A DNA stretch of 64,000 nucleotides from Pseudomonas serboccidentalis (GTDB lineage Bacteria > Pseudomonadota > Gammaproteobacteria > Pseudomonadales > Pseudomonadaceae). Where the stretch lies: the NCBI RefSeq assembly GCF_028830055.1, contig NZ_CP101655.1, positions 5,696,604-5,760,603 on the forward strand. Reading direction: 5' to 3'. Each line of letters opens with the position of its first letter. Position 1 is the stretch's first letter. A program made the translations under genes and the position numbers. Of this stretch, positions 46,865 through 55,339 are shown piece after piece. The notes below the pieces were generated by a model. The model saw only the letters and a list, made by a program, of their open reading frames with translations, did no database searches and had not been told where the DNA came from.

Positions 46865-48283
46865 GTGGCCGTTGATATCGAAGATAGCCGCTCCGCACGC
46901 TTTGCCCTGCGCTGTTCAAGCTTTGCCGAACGCTGGTTTCCCGACTCCTGGGTGTTCGCCGCGCTGGCAGTCATCATTGTCGCGCTGGCCACCCTGGCCA
47001 TGGGCGCCAAACCCACCGATGCCGCGATGGCGTTCGGTGACGGGTTCTGGAGCCTGATTCCGTTCACCATGCAAATGGCCTTCGTGGTGATTGGCGGGTA
47101 CGTGGTCGCCAGCTCGCCGCCGGCGGTCAAGCTGATCGACAAACTGGCGCGCATTCCGAAAAACGGCCGCTCCGCCGTGGCCTGGGTGGCGCTGATCTCG
47201 ATGGTCGCCTCCCTGTTGAACTGGGGCCTGTCGCTGGTATTCGGCGGTTTGCTGGTACGCGCCCTCGCCCGCCGCACCGATCTGAAAATGGATTACCGCG
47301 CGGCCGGTGCGGCAGCGTACCTGGGTCTGGGCGCAGTCTGGGCGCTAGGCCTGTCGTCATCGGCGGCGCAATTGCAGGCCAACCCGGCCAGCCTGCCGCC
47401 GTCGATCCTGTCGATCACCGGGGTGATTCCGTTTACGCAAACCATCTTCCTCTGGCAGTCCGGCGCCATGTTGCTGGCGCTGATCGTGATTTCGATCATC
47501 GTCGCCTACGCCACTGCTCCCGGCCCGAACTCTGCGCGTGACGCCAGGGATTGCGGCATCGACCCGGCCTTCAACCTGCCGCCGCTGCAGCCGCGTACCC
47601 GGCCCGGCGAATGGCTGGAGCACAGTCCGCTGCTGATCATTTTGCTGGTGCTGCTGGCAGCCGGCTGGCTGTTCCACGAGTTCTCGACCAAACCGGCGAT
47701 CACCGCGATTTCCGGGCTCAACACTTACAACTTCCTGTTCATCATGCTCGGCGCCCTGCTGCACTGGCGTCCGCGCAGCTTCCTCGATGCGGTGGCCCGT
47801 GCGGTGCCGACCACCACCGGCGTGCTGATCCAGTTTCCGCTGTACGGCTCGATTGCCGCGCTGCTGACCACGGTCAAAGGCGCCGATGCACAGACTCTGG
47901 CGCATCACATCTCGACCTTCTTCGTCAGCATCGCATCTCACGACACCTATGCGCTGTTGATGGGTGTGTACTCGGCGATTCTCGGTTTCTTCATCCCGTC
48001 CGGCGGCGGCAAGTGGATCATCGAAGCGCCGTACGTGATGCAAGTCGCCAATGACCTGCAATATCACCTCGGCTGGGCGGTGCAGATCTACAACGCCGCC
48101 GAAGCGCTGCCGAACCTGATCAACCCGTTCTACATGCTGCCGCTGCTGGGCGTGCTTGGCCTTAAGGCACGGGACTTGATTGGTTTCTCGTTTGTGCAGT
48201 TGCTGGTGCATACACCGTTGGTGCTGCTGTTGCTGTGGGTGCTGGGGACGACGCTGGCGTATACACCGCCCGTCATTCCCTGA
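46865..48283 (+). CDS. atoE: Short-chain fatty acid transporter AtoE family
   Basis: A 472-residue inner-membrane protein with about twelve hydrophobic segments; family stretches are FAERWFPDSWVFAALAVIIVALATL, GDGFWSLIPFTMQMAFVVIGGYVVA and FIPSGGGKWIIEAPYV. It carries acetoacetate, butyrate or similar acids. The start is GTG at 46865. Unlike E. coli atoE it is not next to atoDAB genes here. Confidence 0.88.
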   Translation: MAVDIEDSRSARFALRCSSFAERWFPDSWVFAALAVIIVALATLAMGAKPTDAAMAFGDGFWSLIPFTMQMAFVVIGGYVVASSPPAVKLIDKLARIPKNGRSAVAWVALISMVASLLNWGLSLVFGGLLVRALARRTDLKMDYRAAGAAAYLGLGAVWALGLSSSAAQLQANPASLPPSILSITGVIPFTQTIFLWQSGAMLLALIVISIIVAYATAPGPNSARDARDCGIDPAFNLPPLQPRTRPGEWLEHSPLLIILLVLLAAGWLFHEFSTKPAITAISGLNTYNFLFIMLGALLHWRPRSFLDAVARAVPTTTGVLIQFPLYGSIAALLTTVKGADAQTLAHHISTFFVSIASHDTYALLMGVYSAILGFFIPSGGGKWIIEAPYVMQVANDLQYHLGWAVQIYNAAEALPNLINPFYMLPLLGVLGLKARDLIGFSFVQLLVHTPLVLLLLWVLGTTLAYTPPVIP

Positions 48284-48363
48284 GTCCAGCAGGACGCGGC
48301 CAGATGGCTGGCGGGAGGATTCCGACAACGTGCAAATCCTCTTCTTACGAAAGCTGTTGCACT

Positions 48364-48385
48364 GTCCCACGCGCCACGTGGGACG
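48364..48385. other. Small hairpin downstream of atoE
   Basis: GTCCCACG pairs with CGTGGGAC around a five- to six-base loop, without a strong T run. It may weakly end atoE transcription. Confidence 0.4.
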
Positions 48386-48455
48386 GTGCTGACTTTTCCT
48401 GATCGTGTCTTCGTTTAGCTTGTCCGGGACCAAAAACCTGTCCAAGGAAGAACCG

Positions 48456-48776
48456 ATGACACCGATATCCAAAACGCTTGAAGAACTGATCCGTGAAATT
48501 TATCAGGACGGCAGCGTCTCCGTAGTCGAGTACAACACGCTGCGAGACGATGCCGACCGACGCATGGACGCGGTCATCCGAGAATTTGGCCAACACAACA
48601 ACCTGACGGCTTTCCAGAAAGCGATGGATGTTGCAATGCAATTGCTGCAGACCGCGGTCATTGATGCCAAGAAAGCCAGGTTGACTGACACCGGCGAAGC
48701 CATTGTCAAAGATGCGGTCACCGCACAAGTCGAATACTTGCGAGCAGGCAGCCAGCTTGCACTACGCCTTTTGTAA
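48456..48776 (+). CDS. Small helical protein of unknown function
   Basis: A 106-residue protein starting MTPISKTLEELIREIYQDGSVSVVEYNTLRDDADRRMDAV, with a good site (AAGGAAG) seven bases upstream. It is predicted mostly alpha-helical and soluble. I do not recognise a family. It stands alone between atoE and the acid phosphatase gene. Confidence 0.65.
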   Translation: MTPISKTLEELIREIYQDGSVSVVEYNTLRDDADRRMDAVIREFGQHNNLTAFQKAMDVAMQLLQTAVIDAKKARLTDTGEAIVKDAVTAQVEYLRAGSQLALRLL

Positions 48777-48838
48777 TCGAGTGAAAACCTGGGGGAGCCG
48801 ACCTGATCGCTCCCGCATTGTTTCGCTGTCGCCTCAAA

Positions 48839-48856
48839 TCGTCACCCAACCGTCAC
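48839..48856 (+). promoter_or_regulatory. Possible Pho box before the acid phosphatase gene
   Basis: TCGTCAC and CCGTCAC, two seven-base half sites with a four-base spacer (11-base period), resemble the PhoB consensus CTGTCAT-N4-CTGTCAT. The position, 60 bases before the start codon of a secreted phosphatase, makes phosphate control plausible. Confidence 0.5.
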
Positions 48857-48916
48857 ATTCCCTTGTTAGCGTCCGCCCGAAATAAATTGAAACAATTAAG
48901 CAGAGCGGGCTGACAG

Positions 48917-50611
48917 ATGAAAGACGAAACAGACGGCACAGACGCACCTGAATCCGACAACCCCACCGACACCAGTCGCCGCCGCTTTCTCGGCGGTGTC
49001 GCGGTGCTCGGTGTGGGGGCGACCCTGGCCGGTTGTGGCAACGCTGGCGATCAACCGGGCAAACCGGCCGAGCGCCCGCTGACCCCGGCCGAGCTGGACA
49101 AGGTCCTGCGTGACCAGGTGAAAACCGTGGTGGTGATCTACGCCGAGAACCGCAGCTTCAACAACCTGTTCGGTGATTTCCCCGGCGTCGAGAAGCCGCT
49201 GTCAGCCCTCACGCCTGCCGATTACCAGCAACGTGACCGCGATGGCAGCGTGCTGCAGACCTTGCCGCCCGTCTGGGGCGGTGTGCTGCAGATCGGCCCG
49301 CAAACCCTCGATGGTGTGACTTACCCCAACGCCACGCAGTTTCAGGAACACCTGCCCAACGCGCCGTTCGCCCTCAAAGGTCCGAATGGCGAAGACCTGC
49401 CGTTCGGCCTGGTCACCCGCGACCTGTGGCATGTGTTCTATCAGAACCAGATGCAGATCAATGGCGGCAAGAATGACGGTTTCGTCGCGTGGGCCGACTC
49501 TGGTGGTCTGACCATGGGCCATTACGCCCAGAGCCGCTATTCCCTGCGTCTGTGGGATGTCGCGCAGGAATTCGTGCTGTGCGACAACTTCTTCCAGGGG
49601 GCCTTTGGTGGTTCCTTCCTCAATCACCAATACCTGATCAGCGCCACCGCGCCGTTCTATCCGGACGCGGCCAATTCGGTGGCCAAGAGTCAGATCGCCG
49701 CGCTGCAAAGCACTGACCCGGCCGATCCGCGCCTCAAACCGCTGGAACAATCGCCGGCCAGCGCCATGAGCGGCCCGCCGCAGTTCGGCCCGAGTGCGCT
49801 GACCCCGGATGGCTTTGGCGTGAATACCCTCGCCCCGCCGTACTGGCCGACGTGGATTCGCGACCCGGAGCGCCCGGAGTATTCAAAAGCCGATCTGCCC
49901 AACGTGCTGGTGCCGCAGACCCACGAACACATCGGCGACAAGCTGTCGAAGAAGAACGTCGACTGGGCCTGGTACGCCGGGGCGTGGCAAGCGACGCTCG
50001 AGCAGTACAAGGACTCGGGGGGCATTCCGAAGATCCCCAATTTTCAATATCACCACCAGCCGTTCAACTACTTCAAACAGCAAGGCCCGGAGAACCCGCA
50101 AGAGCGCAGCAGACGCCTGCGTGACGCCGGCCTGGGGGATGAGTCGAGCACCAACAGATTCTTCGCCGATGCCGAGGCCGGCACGTTGCCCGCGGTGAGT
50201 TTCTACAAGCCCCAAGGCAACCTGAACATGCACGCCGGTTATGCCGACGTGGCCTCCGGTGATCGGCACATCGTCCGCGCGCTGAAGGTGCTGCGCGAAA
50301 GCCCGCAGTGGAAAAACATGGTGGTGATCGTCACCGTCGATGAAAACGGCGGCTGGTGGGACCACGTTGCGCCCCCCAAGGGTGATCGCTGGGGCCCGGG
50401 TTCGCGGGTGCCGACGCTGGTGGTATCGCCGTTCGCCCGCAAAGGCACAGTGGATCACACGGTCTATGACACGGCGTCGATCCTGCGCCTGATCACCCGG
50501 GTGTTCCAGCTCGAAACCCTCGATGGCCTCAAGCAGCGAGATGAAGCGATGATCGCCCGCGGCCAGAAACCCATGGGCGACTTGACCAACGCCCTGCATT
50601 TTCAGGCCTGA
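48917..50611 (+). CDS. Tat-exported acid phosphatase / phosphoesterase (AcpA family)
   Basis: A 564-residue secreted enzyme of the phosphoesterase (phospholipase C/AcpA) superfamily. The twin-arginine signal is SRRRFLGG (residues 20-27) and a lipobox-like LAGC ends at C41, so the product may be a Tat lipoprotein. Catalytic-core features are YAENRSFNNLFGDFPG near residue 75 and VTVDENGGWWDHVAPP toward the C-terminus. It probably releases phosphate from organic esters; a Pho-box-like site lies upstream. Confidence 0.88.
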   Translation: MKDETDGTDAPESDNPTDTSRRRFLGGVAVLGVGATLAGCGNAGDQPGKPAERPLTPAELDKVLRDQVKTVVVIYAENRSFNNLFGDFPGVEKPLSALTPADYQQRDRDGSVLQTLPPVWGGVLQIGPQTLDGVTYPNATQFQEHLPNAPFALKGPNGEDLPFGLVTRDLWHVFYQNQMQINGGKNDGFVAWADSGGLTMGHYAQSRYSLRLWDVAQEFVLCDNFFQGAFGGSFLNHQYLISATAPFYPDAANSVAKSQIAALQSTDPADPRLKPLEQSPASAMSGPPQFGPSALTPDGFGVNTLAPPYWPTWIRDPERPEYSKADLPNVLVPQTHEHIGDKLSKKNVDWAWYAGAWQATLEQYKDSGGIPKIPNFQYHHQPFNYFKQQGPENPQERSRRLRDAGLGDESSTNRFFADAEAGTLPAVSFYKPQGNLNMHAGYADVASGDRHIVRALKVLRESPQWKNMVVIVTVDENGGWWDHVAPPKGDRWGPGSRVPTLVVSPFARKGTVDHTVYDTASILRLITRVFQLETLDGLKQRDEAMIARGQKPMGDLTNALHFQA

Positions 50612-50689
50612 AACCGAGTCCTGTGAGCTGACGCAAAAATCCGTGAATGACGGCTTCTCTGCGCAACACAGCTGATCCACTATGAAGCG

Positions 50690-50705
50690 CCCCGGAACCC
50701 CGGGG
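50690..50705. other. Short GC hairpin between acid phosphatase and orphan genes
   Basis: CCCCGG-AACC-CCGGGG, six base pairs, without a T run. It lies 26 bases before the next start codon. Confidence 0.35.
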
Positions 50706-50730
50706 AGCCGACGCTGAAAAGGATCTGAGC

Positions 50731-51912
50731 ATGTTCAAACTCACAGGACTTACCCCCACCGCCCTGGCCCTCGCCGCACTCACACTGAGCGCGGCCGCCC
50801 ACGCCGATGTCGACCTGAAACTGGGCAGTACCGAGCGCGTCACCCGGCTCTTCGCCTACCCCAACAACTGCAGCGTGATCTGCTATCGCAACTGGTCGCT
50901 GGAGCAGACCGTCGCTCACTACCTGAGCCAAAGCGTGCAACGCGACGGCTATGCCAATGCCAAAGTGCTGGTGAAAAACGACAACGGGCAGATTTACGTC
51001 GAAATCAGCGGCGTACCGCAAGGCTACGACAAGCCGCTGTCGGCGCTGCTCGACGCTGGCGATCTGGCCTACAACGGCGCCAGCAAGCTCAACGCCGATG
51101 GCAAATGGGCTTATAGCTGGTATCTGTTCCTGCCGCTGGGCATGGCCCTGGAAAACCGCAAGAGCGTCGAGCTGCTGCACTTCCCGCCAGATTATTCGCT
51201 GACCCAGGCTCAGGATTATCTGCGCTCGAACACCACCGATCGCTGGGCCACACTGCTGACCGACAACGGTATCCCGGCGGACCAGACCCCGGCCTATCAG
51301 ACCATCATCGACATCGCGCCAATCGCCGCGCCGTCCAACGCCGGCAGTGACCTGGAAGGGGTCTACGACTACTTCAAGGACTACCAGACCACACTGGTCA
51401 AGCAGTTCAGCCAGACCAGCGCCGGCACTACCCTGCCAATGGTCGCGTTCGGCGCGCCGGTGCGTAACTGGATCAAGCAGCAATACGGGCCGACCGTGGG
51501 CGTCCTGGGTCTGGCGACCATCAGCCCGAGCGCCGGGGTGAATGTGCCGGTACTGGGTTCAAACCACCCAAGCTACATCTGGTACGCCGCCGACCCGGCG
51601 AGCTACGACGGCGATCAAGCCAAGGCTGATGCTGCGGGTTTGAAAGTCATGGGGCAGGACTTGAGCGCGGCCTGCTGGCAGGCGGGGATGGGCAGCAAAC
51701 CGGGTACCGACCCGAAAACCCTGCTCGACAGCTGCACGCAGACCTGGCAAGTGACGCAAAAGACCAAGACTTGCGAGCTGTTCTACACCTCGATCCGCAA
51801 CCTGACCCCGACTGACGCTGCCGCCAAGTGCTCAACCACGCCAATCAAGGCACAGTTGCAACAGCTCAAGGGCGATCTGCCGGCCACTGCGGTACCCGCG
51901 CCGCACCTCTGA
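50731..51912 (+). CDS. Exported Cys-rich protein of unknown function
   Basis: A 393-residue protein with a clear signal peptide ending AAHA (residues 22-25). The mature part has six cysteines (two in NNCSVICYRN, then AACW, DSC, KTC and AKC), suggesting three disulfides in the periplasm or outside. It has aromatic-rich blocks such as SYIWYAADP but no motif I can assign. It follows the phosphatase gene by 119 bases and may share its regulation. Confidence 0.7.
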   Translation: MFKLTGLTPTALALAALTLSAAAHADVDLKLGSTERVTRLFAYPNNCSVICYRNWSLEQTVAHYLSQSVQRDGYANAKVLVKNDNGQIYVEISGVPQGYDKPLSALLDAGDLAYNGASKLNADGKWAYSWYLFLPLGMALENRKSVELLHFPPDYSLTQAQDYLRSNTTDRWATLLTDNGIPADQTPAYQTIIDIAPIAAPSNAGSDLEGVYDYFKDYQTTLVKQFSQTSAGTTLPMVAFGAPVRNWIKQQYGPTVGVLGLATISPSAGVNVPVLGSNHPSYIWYAADPASYDGDQAKADAAGLKVMGQDLSAACWQAGMGSKPGTDPKTLLDSCTQTWQVTQKTKTCELFYTSIRNLTPTDAAAKCSTTPIKAQLQQLKGDLPATAVPAPHL

Positions 51913-51924
51913 TCGGCTGAAAAG

Positions 51925-51958
51925 GCTTCCCGTGTCAGTCAATGCTGACGCGGGGAGC
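51925..51958 (+). terminator. Imperfect hairpin after the orphan gene
   Basis: GCTTCCCGTGTCAG pairs with CTGACGCGGGGAGC around a six-base loop. There is no clear T run, so intrinsic termination is uncertain. Confidence 0.45.
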
Positions 51959-51970
51959 AGCGAATTTCGC

Positions 51971-51986
51971 CTGTCAGATCTGACAG
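51971..51986. promoter_or_regulatory. 16-bp perfect palindrome upstream of the SET gene
   Basis: CTGTCAGATCTGACAG is fully symmetric with no loop, a form typical of a dimeric repressor site. The binding protein is unknown. Confidence 0.4.
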
Positions 51987-52094
51987 TAGACGGTGAGCGT
52001 TTTTCAGGAAATGATTGGATCCAAACAAGCGCGGCGCAACGCTGACAGGACGTCAGCGCCACGCGAGTCGCAACTTTTGCCGACAGGGACCGTT

Positions 52095-52610
52095 ATGAAC
52101 AATCGCGCACAGCCGCACCACATTCCCCCTGATACGCCAGGCATCTACCCGTTCGTCGGGTTGCCGGTGCGCCTCGGGTTTCCTTCTACAGTCGATTTCG
52201 AAATCATTCAGGATGAACAGGGCCGCGCGGCAGTGATGGCTCGCCGGGATTTCTTGCGCATCACCCGGATGTGTCGAATTTCCGGGCAATTGCTCCCCTA
52301 TCGCTGTCGCCAGACCCGCCAGCTACTGACCGGCATCCATATCTACGACCCGCGCTTTTGCGGACTGCTCGAACATGCCTGCGATCCGAACGTGTTTCTG
52401 GATATGAGCGAATTGTGGCTGTGGGCGCTGCGCGATATTCGCCCGGGTGAACGCCTGACCATCGACTTTGCCGCCACCGAAGACCGCCTGTTGCACCAGT
52501 TTGCCTGCACCTGCGGCGGGCCGCGCTGCCGAGGGTGGATCACCGGTTACGATGACCCCCCCTCTATCGAGGGCCAGCACTTCTTGCAGCGCTGGCGGCA
52601 CGCGCACTGA
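52095..52610 (+). CDS. SET domain protein (putative protein lysine methyltransferase)
   Basis: A 171-residue protein. The C-terminal half shows SET features: EHACDPNVFLDMSELWLWALRDIRPGERLTIDF (compare NHSCxPN and GEELTIDY) and a post-SET cysteine cluster CTCGGPRCRGWI. ATG at 52095 follows AGGGACC; a longer frame is possible from 51993. Targets of bacterial SET proteins are mostly unknown. Confidence 0.82.
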   Translation: MNNRAQPHHIPPDTPGIYPFVGLPVRLGFPSTVDFEIIQDEQGRAAVMARRDFLRITRMCRISGQLLPYRCRQTRQLLTGIHIYDPRFCGLLEHACDPNVFLDMSELWLWALRDIRPGERLTIDFAATEDRLLHQFACTCGGPRCRGWITGYDDPPSIEGQHFLQRWRHAH

Positions 52611-52616
52611 TCGGGC

Positions 52617-53261
52617 TTACAACGCCCCGACCGGGCGCAAGCGGTATTGCGGCGGCAGTTGCTCGAAACCGCTGATGGTGGTGTTCAGGCTTTTCCAGCG
52701 ACCATCCTTGATGCCGTAGATGCAGCCGTGAATCGACAGGCTCTGCCCACGATGCCAGGCGTTCTGGATGATGCTGGTGTGGGCGACGTTGGCCACTTGC
52801 TGGACAACGTTGAGTTCGCACAGCCGGTCGACCTGTTCTTCTTCGGTCGGCAGCTTGGCCAGCTCTTCACGTTTTTCGTAATACAGATCGCGGATCGAAC
52901 GCAGCCAGCCGTCGATCAGACCAAACTGCCGATCCTGCATCGACGCCCGCACACCGCCGCAACCGTAGTGGCCGGTAACAAGGATATGTTTGACCTTGAG
53001 CACGTCGACCGCGTACTGGATCACCGACAGGCAATTGAGGTCGGTGTGCAGCACCACGTTGGCGACGTTACGGTGTACGAACAGATCACCCGGCAGCATG
53101 CCGACAATCTCGTTGGCCGGTACCCGTGCGTCGGAGCAGCCGATCCACAGGTATTCAGGGGTTTGCTGGCGCGCCAGCTTGGCGAAGAAATCCGGGTCTT
53201 CCTTGGTAATCGCGTCAGCCCAACGCTCGTTGTTATCAATCAGGTCTTGTAAGTCGTGCAT
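52617..53261 (-). CDS. can: Beta-class carbonic anhydrase
   Basis: Interconverts CO2 and bicarbonate. The 214-residue product has the zinc ligands C42 (with D44 and R46 in CSDAR), H98 and C101 (GHYGCGGV). ATG at 53261 gives MHDLQDLIDNNERWA, the conserved start. It is convergent with the SET gene. Confidence 0.95.
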   Translation of the reverse strand: MHDLQDLIDNNERWADAITKEDPDFFAKLARQQTPEYLWIGCSDARVPANEIVGMLPGDLFVHRNVANVVLHTDLNCLSVIQYAVDVLKVKHILVTGHYGCGGVRASMQDRQFGLIDGWLRSIRDLYYEKREELAKLPTEEEQVDRLCELNVVQQVANVAHTSIIQNAWHRGQSLSIHGCIYGIKDGRWKSLNTTISGFEQLPPQYRLRPVGAL

Positions 53262-53401
53262 GGTGTAAGGCCTCAAGAAAGATGCGCTGGTATGACAGAC
53301 GACCGCCCGTCGGGGTCACGCAAGAACTGCAGGTGTTTTCTTTGGAATTCTCGAGTGCCCGGTGAGTCCACTCAGTAAGGCCCACAGTATGAGGAATTGC
53401 C

Positions 53402-53806
53402 ATGACTGATTCACGACGTCCGTACGATGCGGTGCAACCCGAACCCATCGATGATAACGAAGACCGCATGGGCTCGGTGCATGAGCTGGATTTCGATGAA
53501 GACGAACCCAGCGCAAAAATCGGTGATGAAATCCCGGAACGTGAACGCGAGCAGTTGATGCCGAACGAGCGGGTGCGTGAGGCAGGCTTTACCGGTGCCT
53601 CAACCAGCGATCACGAACCGACTGACGATGATATGAGCCCGGAAACGCTGATTCATGAAGATGGTGCCCGGGACGCCGAAGAGGCTGGCGAAGGCAATCA
53701 GGCGGATTGGGATTTGAGCATTGTCGACGAGGATGACATCGGCGGCGGCAATGGCCTGGATGAGGCAGAGCTGGCGCGGCGCGATCCGCTGGATGGCAAT
53801 CGCTGA
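53402..53806 (+). CDS. Small acidic protein of unknown function
   Basis: A 134-residue, very acidic protein (many DE runs, for example DFDEDEPS and VDEDDIGGG) with little hydrophobic core, probably largely disordered. Homologues in Pseudomonas carry the label serine kinase/phosphatase, but no kinase or phosphatase motif is visible. It is a single gene between can and a REP element. Confidence 0.72.
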   Translation: MTDSRRPYDAVQPEPIDDNEDRMGSVHELDFDEDEPSAKIGDEIPEREREQLMPNERVREAGFTGASTSDHEPTDDDMSPETLIHEDGARDAEEAGEGNQADWDLSIVDEDDIGGGNGLDEAELARRDPLDGNR

Positions 53807-53828
53807 TCACCCGCCATCATACGATCCC

Positions 53829-53912
53829 CGTAGGAGCTGCCGCAGGCTGCGATCTTTTGACTTTGTTTTTTAGCTCAAGATCAAAAGATCGCAGCCTTCG
53901 GCAGCTCCGACA
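53829..53912. repeat. REP palindrome, family B
   Basis: Arms GTAGGAGCTGCCGCAGGCTG and AGCCTTCGGCAGCTCCGAC with GATCTTTTGA near the centre; lies between convergent genes. Confidence 0.88.
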
Positions 53913-53916
53913 GTAT

Positions 53917-54369
53917 TCAATCAACCAGGGTACAAGCCATGACCACGGCGTCTTCACGCCCGCCCACCGCCGGATAATAATCCCGACGCCGGCCAATCTC
54001 GTTGAAGCCATAGCGCTCATACAGCTTGAACGCCGCGGTATTGCTGTCGCGCACTTCCAGGAAACACTCCCGAGCCTCAGCCGCATACGCCCGCGACATC
54101 AGATGCTCGAGCAGCGTCAGCCCCAGCCCGCGCCCCTGATTCTCCGGTTTGACCGTGATGTTCAGCAGGTGCGCCTCATCCAGAATGATCTGCACCACCC
54201 CGTGACCGACCTGCTGCTGGCCTTCGAACATCAGCCAGATCTGGTACTTGCCCAGCCCGTCGAGAAAAATCCCACGGGTCCAGGGATGGCTGTACGCCGC
54301 GTATTCAATCTTCAATACCGCGTCCAGGTCCGCCTCGGTCATCGGGCGGAACGATACAGCTTCACTCAT
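53917..54369 (-). CDS. rimI: Ribosomal protein S18 alanine N-acetyltransferase
   Basis: A 150-residue GNAT enzyme that acetylates the N-terminus of S18. It starts SEAVSFRPMTEADLDAVLKIEYAAYSHPW and has the acetyl-CoA loop NQGRGLGLTLLEHL and LEVRDSNTAAFKLYERYGF. Its start overlaps the holD stop by eight bases; holD-rimI is also the E. coli order. Confidence 0.93.
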   Translation of the reverse strand: MSEAVSFRPMTEADLDAVLKIEYAAYSHPWTRGIFLDGLGKYQIWLMFEGQQQVGHGVVQIILDEAHLLNITVKPENQGRGLGLTLLEHLMSRAYAAEARECFLEVRDSNTAAFKLYERYGFNEIGRRRDYYPAVGGREDAVVMACTLVD

Positions 54370-55108
54370 TCGATTCTTTCCAGCGCGCCATCAGCCGACG
54401 CATGGCTTGCCACACAGCGGCCTTGCGCTGTGGCTCTTCCATTAACAATTCCAGACCCGGAATGGCCCAGGCCAGGCCCAGGCCTTCGATCTGCAATTCA
54501 CTGTTGAACGCTTCGGCATCCGCTTCACCGGCAAACCGCACCGCCGGCAGGCCGATCAGCCACAGGCAGGCGCATGGCGCCGCTTCCATTTGCACCGAGA
54601 GGAACCCCTGCACAAAATCACGGGCTGCTTCCGGGCCCTGGTCCATGGTGCCGCGATTCAGCCACGGCCAGCGCACCGGCTCGCCGACGATCTGCGGCGC
54701 ATCCGGCAGACCGGCGGCGCGCAGCATATCTTTAAGCAGCAGATAGGCCGGATCGCGGCTCTGGAACGCTTCGCCTGTGGGTAACTCCACCAACAGTAAA
54801 CAAGTCCCGGCGCGCAGCAATTGCAGGGCGAAACGCGGTGGCGGTACAGGCGCGGGTTTGGCGACGACCGGCGCCTCTTCGACCTCTTCCACCGGTTTGG
54901 CACCATTGCGCGTACTGGCGAGCGACGGGCGCGGCACTTCGATTTTCGGCCGTTCTACCGGACGGGCGGCAGGTTGCACCGCCGCTTCGGCCTGCACAAC
55001 CGGCAACACCGCGACCTCTGGCTCAGGCTCGGGCATGTCCAGCAGCTCGGGCCGCGACGGCGCGGCAAAAGGCAATTCGGTGCGCGGCAGCCAGTTGACC
55101 ACCTGCAT
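54362..55108 (-). CDS. holD: DNA polymerase III psi subunit, long pseudomonad form
   Basis: A 248-residue protein, nearly twice the E. coli psi. The N-terminal segment MQVVNWLPRTELPFAAPSRPELL resembles the chi-binding tail, a Pro/Ala/Val/Glu-rich linker spans about 25-90, and the C-terminal domain follows the psi pattern (RDPAYLLLKDMLRAAGL and AAVWQAMRRLMARW, compare ARAALWQQI). Psi links clamp loader to chi and SSB. Position next to rimI, as in E. coli, supports the call. A TonB-like label would come only from the Pro-rich linker. Confidence 0.8.
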   Translation of the reverse strand: MQVVNWLPRTELPFAAPSRPELLDMPEPEPEVAVLPVVQAEAAVQPAARPVERPKIEVPRPSLASTRNGAKPVEEVEEAPVVAKPAPVPPPRFALQLLRAGTCLLLVELPTGEAFQSRDPAYLLLKDMLRAAGLPDAPQIVGEPVRWPWLNRGTMDQGPEAARDFVQGFLSVQMEAAPCACLWLIGLPAVRFAGEADAEAFNSELQIEGLGLAWAIPGLELLMEEPQRKAAVWQAMRRLMARWKESNE

Positions 55109-55159
55109 GGCGTTCAAATAGGCGCGGCGGCGGGACTCGATAAGCAAAGGTCGGCCACT

Positions 55160-55168
55160 TGTGGATAA
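55160..55168 (-). promoter_or_regulatory. Perfect DnaA box upstream of holD
   Basis: TGTGGATAA on the plus strand is TTATCCACA on the minus strand, the consensus DnaA box, 52 bases before the holD start. One perfect match is expected by chance about every two windows of this size, so the position is what makes it interesting. Confidence 0.45.
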
Positions 55169-55274
55169 CTGAAAGTGCGCCGATTCTACCGCCCTTCGCT
55201 CAAGATCGCTTGCTGTTGATCGATAGTCTTGAGCAATGCTCTGCCTCAGAAAATGCGACAGCCCGTCCCGAGAG

Positions 55275-55304
55275 TGAATCGCATCGTTCCTGATGCAGTA
55301 CAAT
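55275..55304 (+). promoter_or_regulatory. Possible promoter of mksFEB
   Basis: TACAAT (55299-55304) is a good -10; TGAATC (55275-55280) is a weak -35 at 18 bases. A start near 55311 would exclude translation from any upstream codon and supports ATG 55340 for mksF. Confidence 0.4.
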
Positions 55305-55339
55305 CGCGGCTTTTAATCGCCAACCAGCCGGCCATTCCG

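Noticed and set aside
53402..53806. Serine kinase/phosphatase
   Set aside because: No kinase or phosphatase motif is visible in the acidic 134-residue protein; the label seems to be inherited.
54362..55108. TonB-like energy transducer
   Set aside because: There is no N-terminal membrane anchor and no TonB C-terminal domain; only the Pro-rich linker is similar, while both ends fit HolD.
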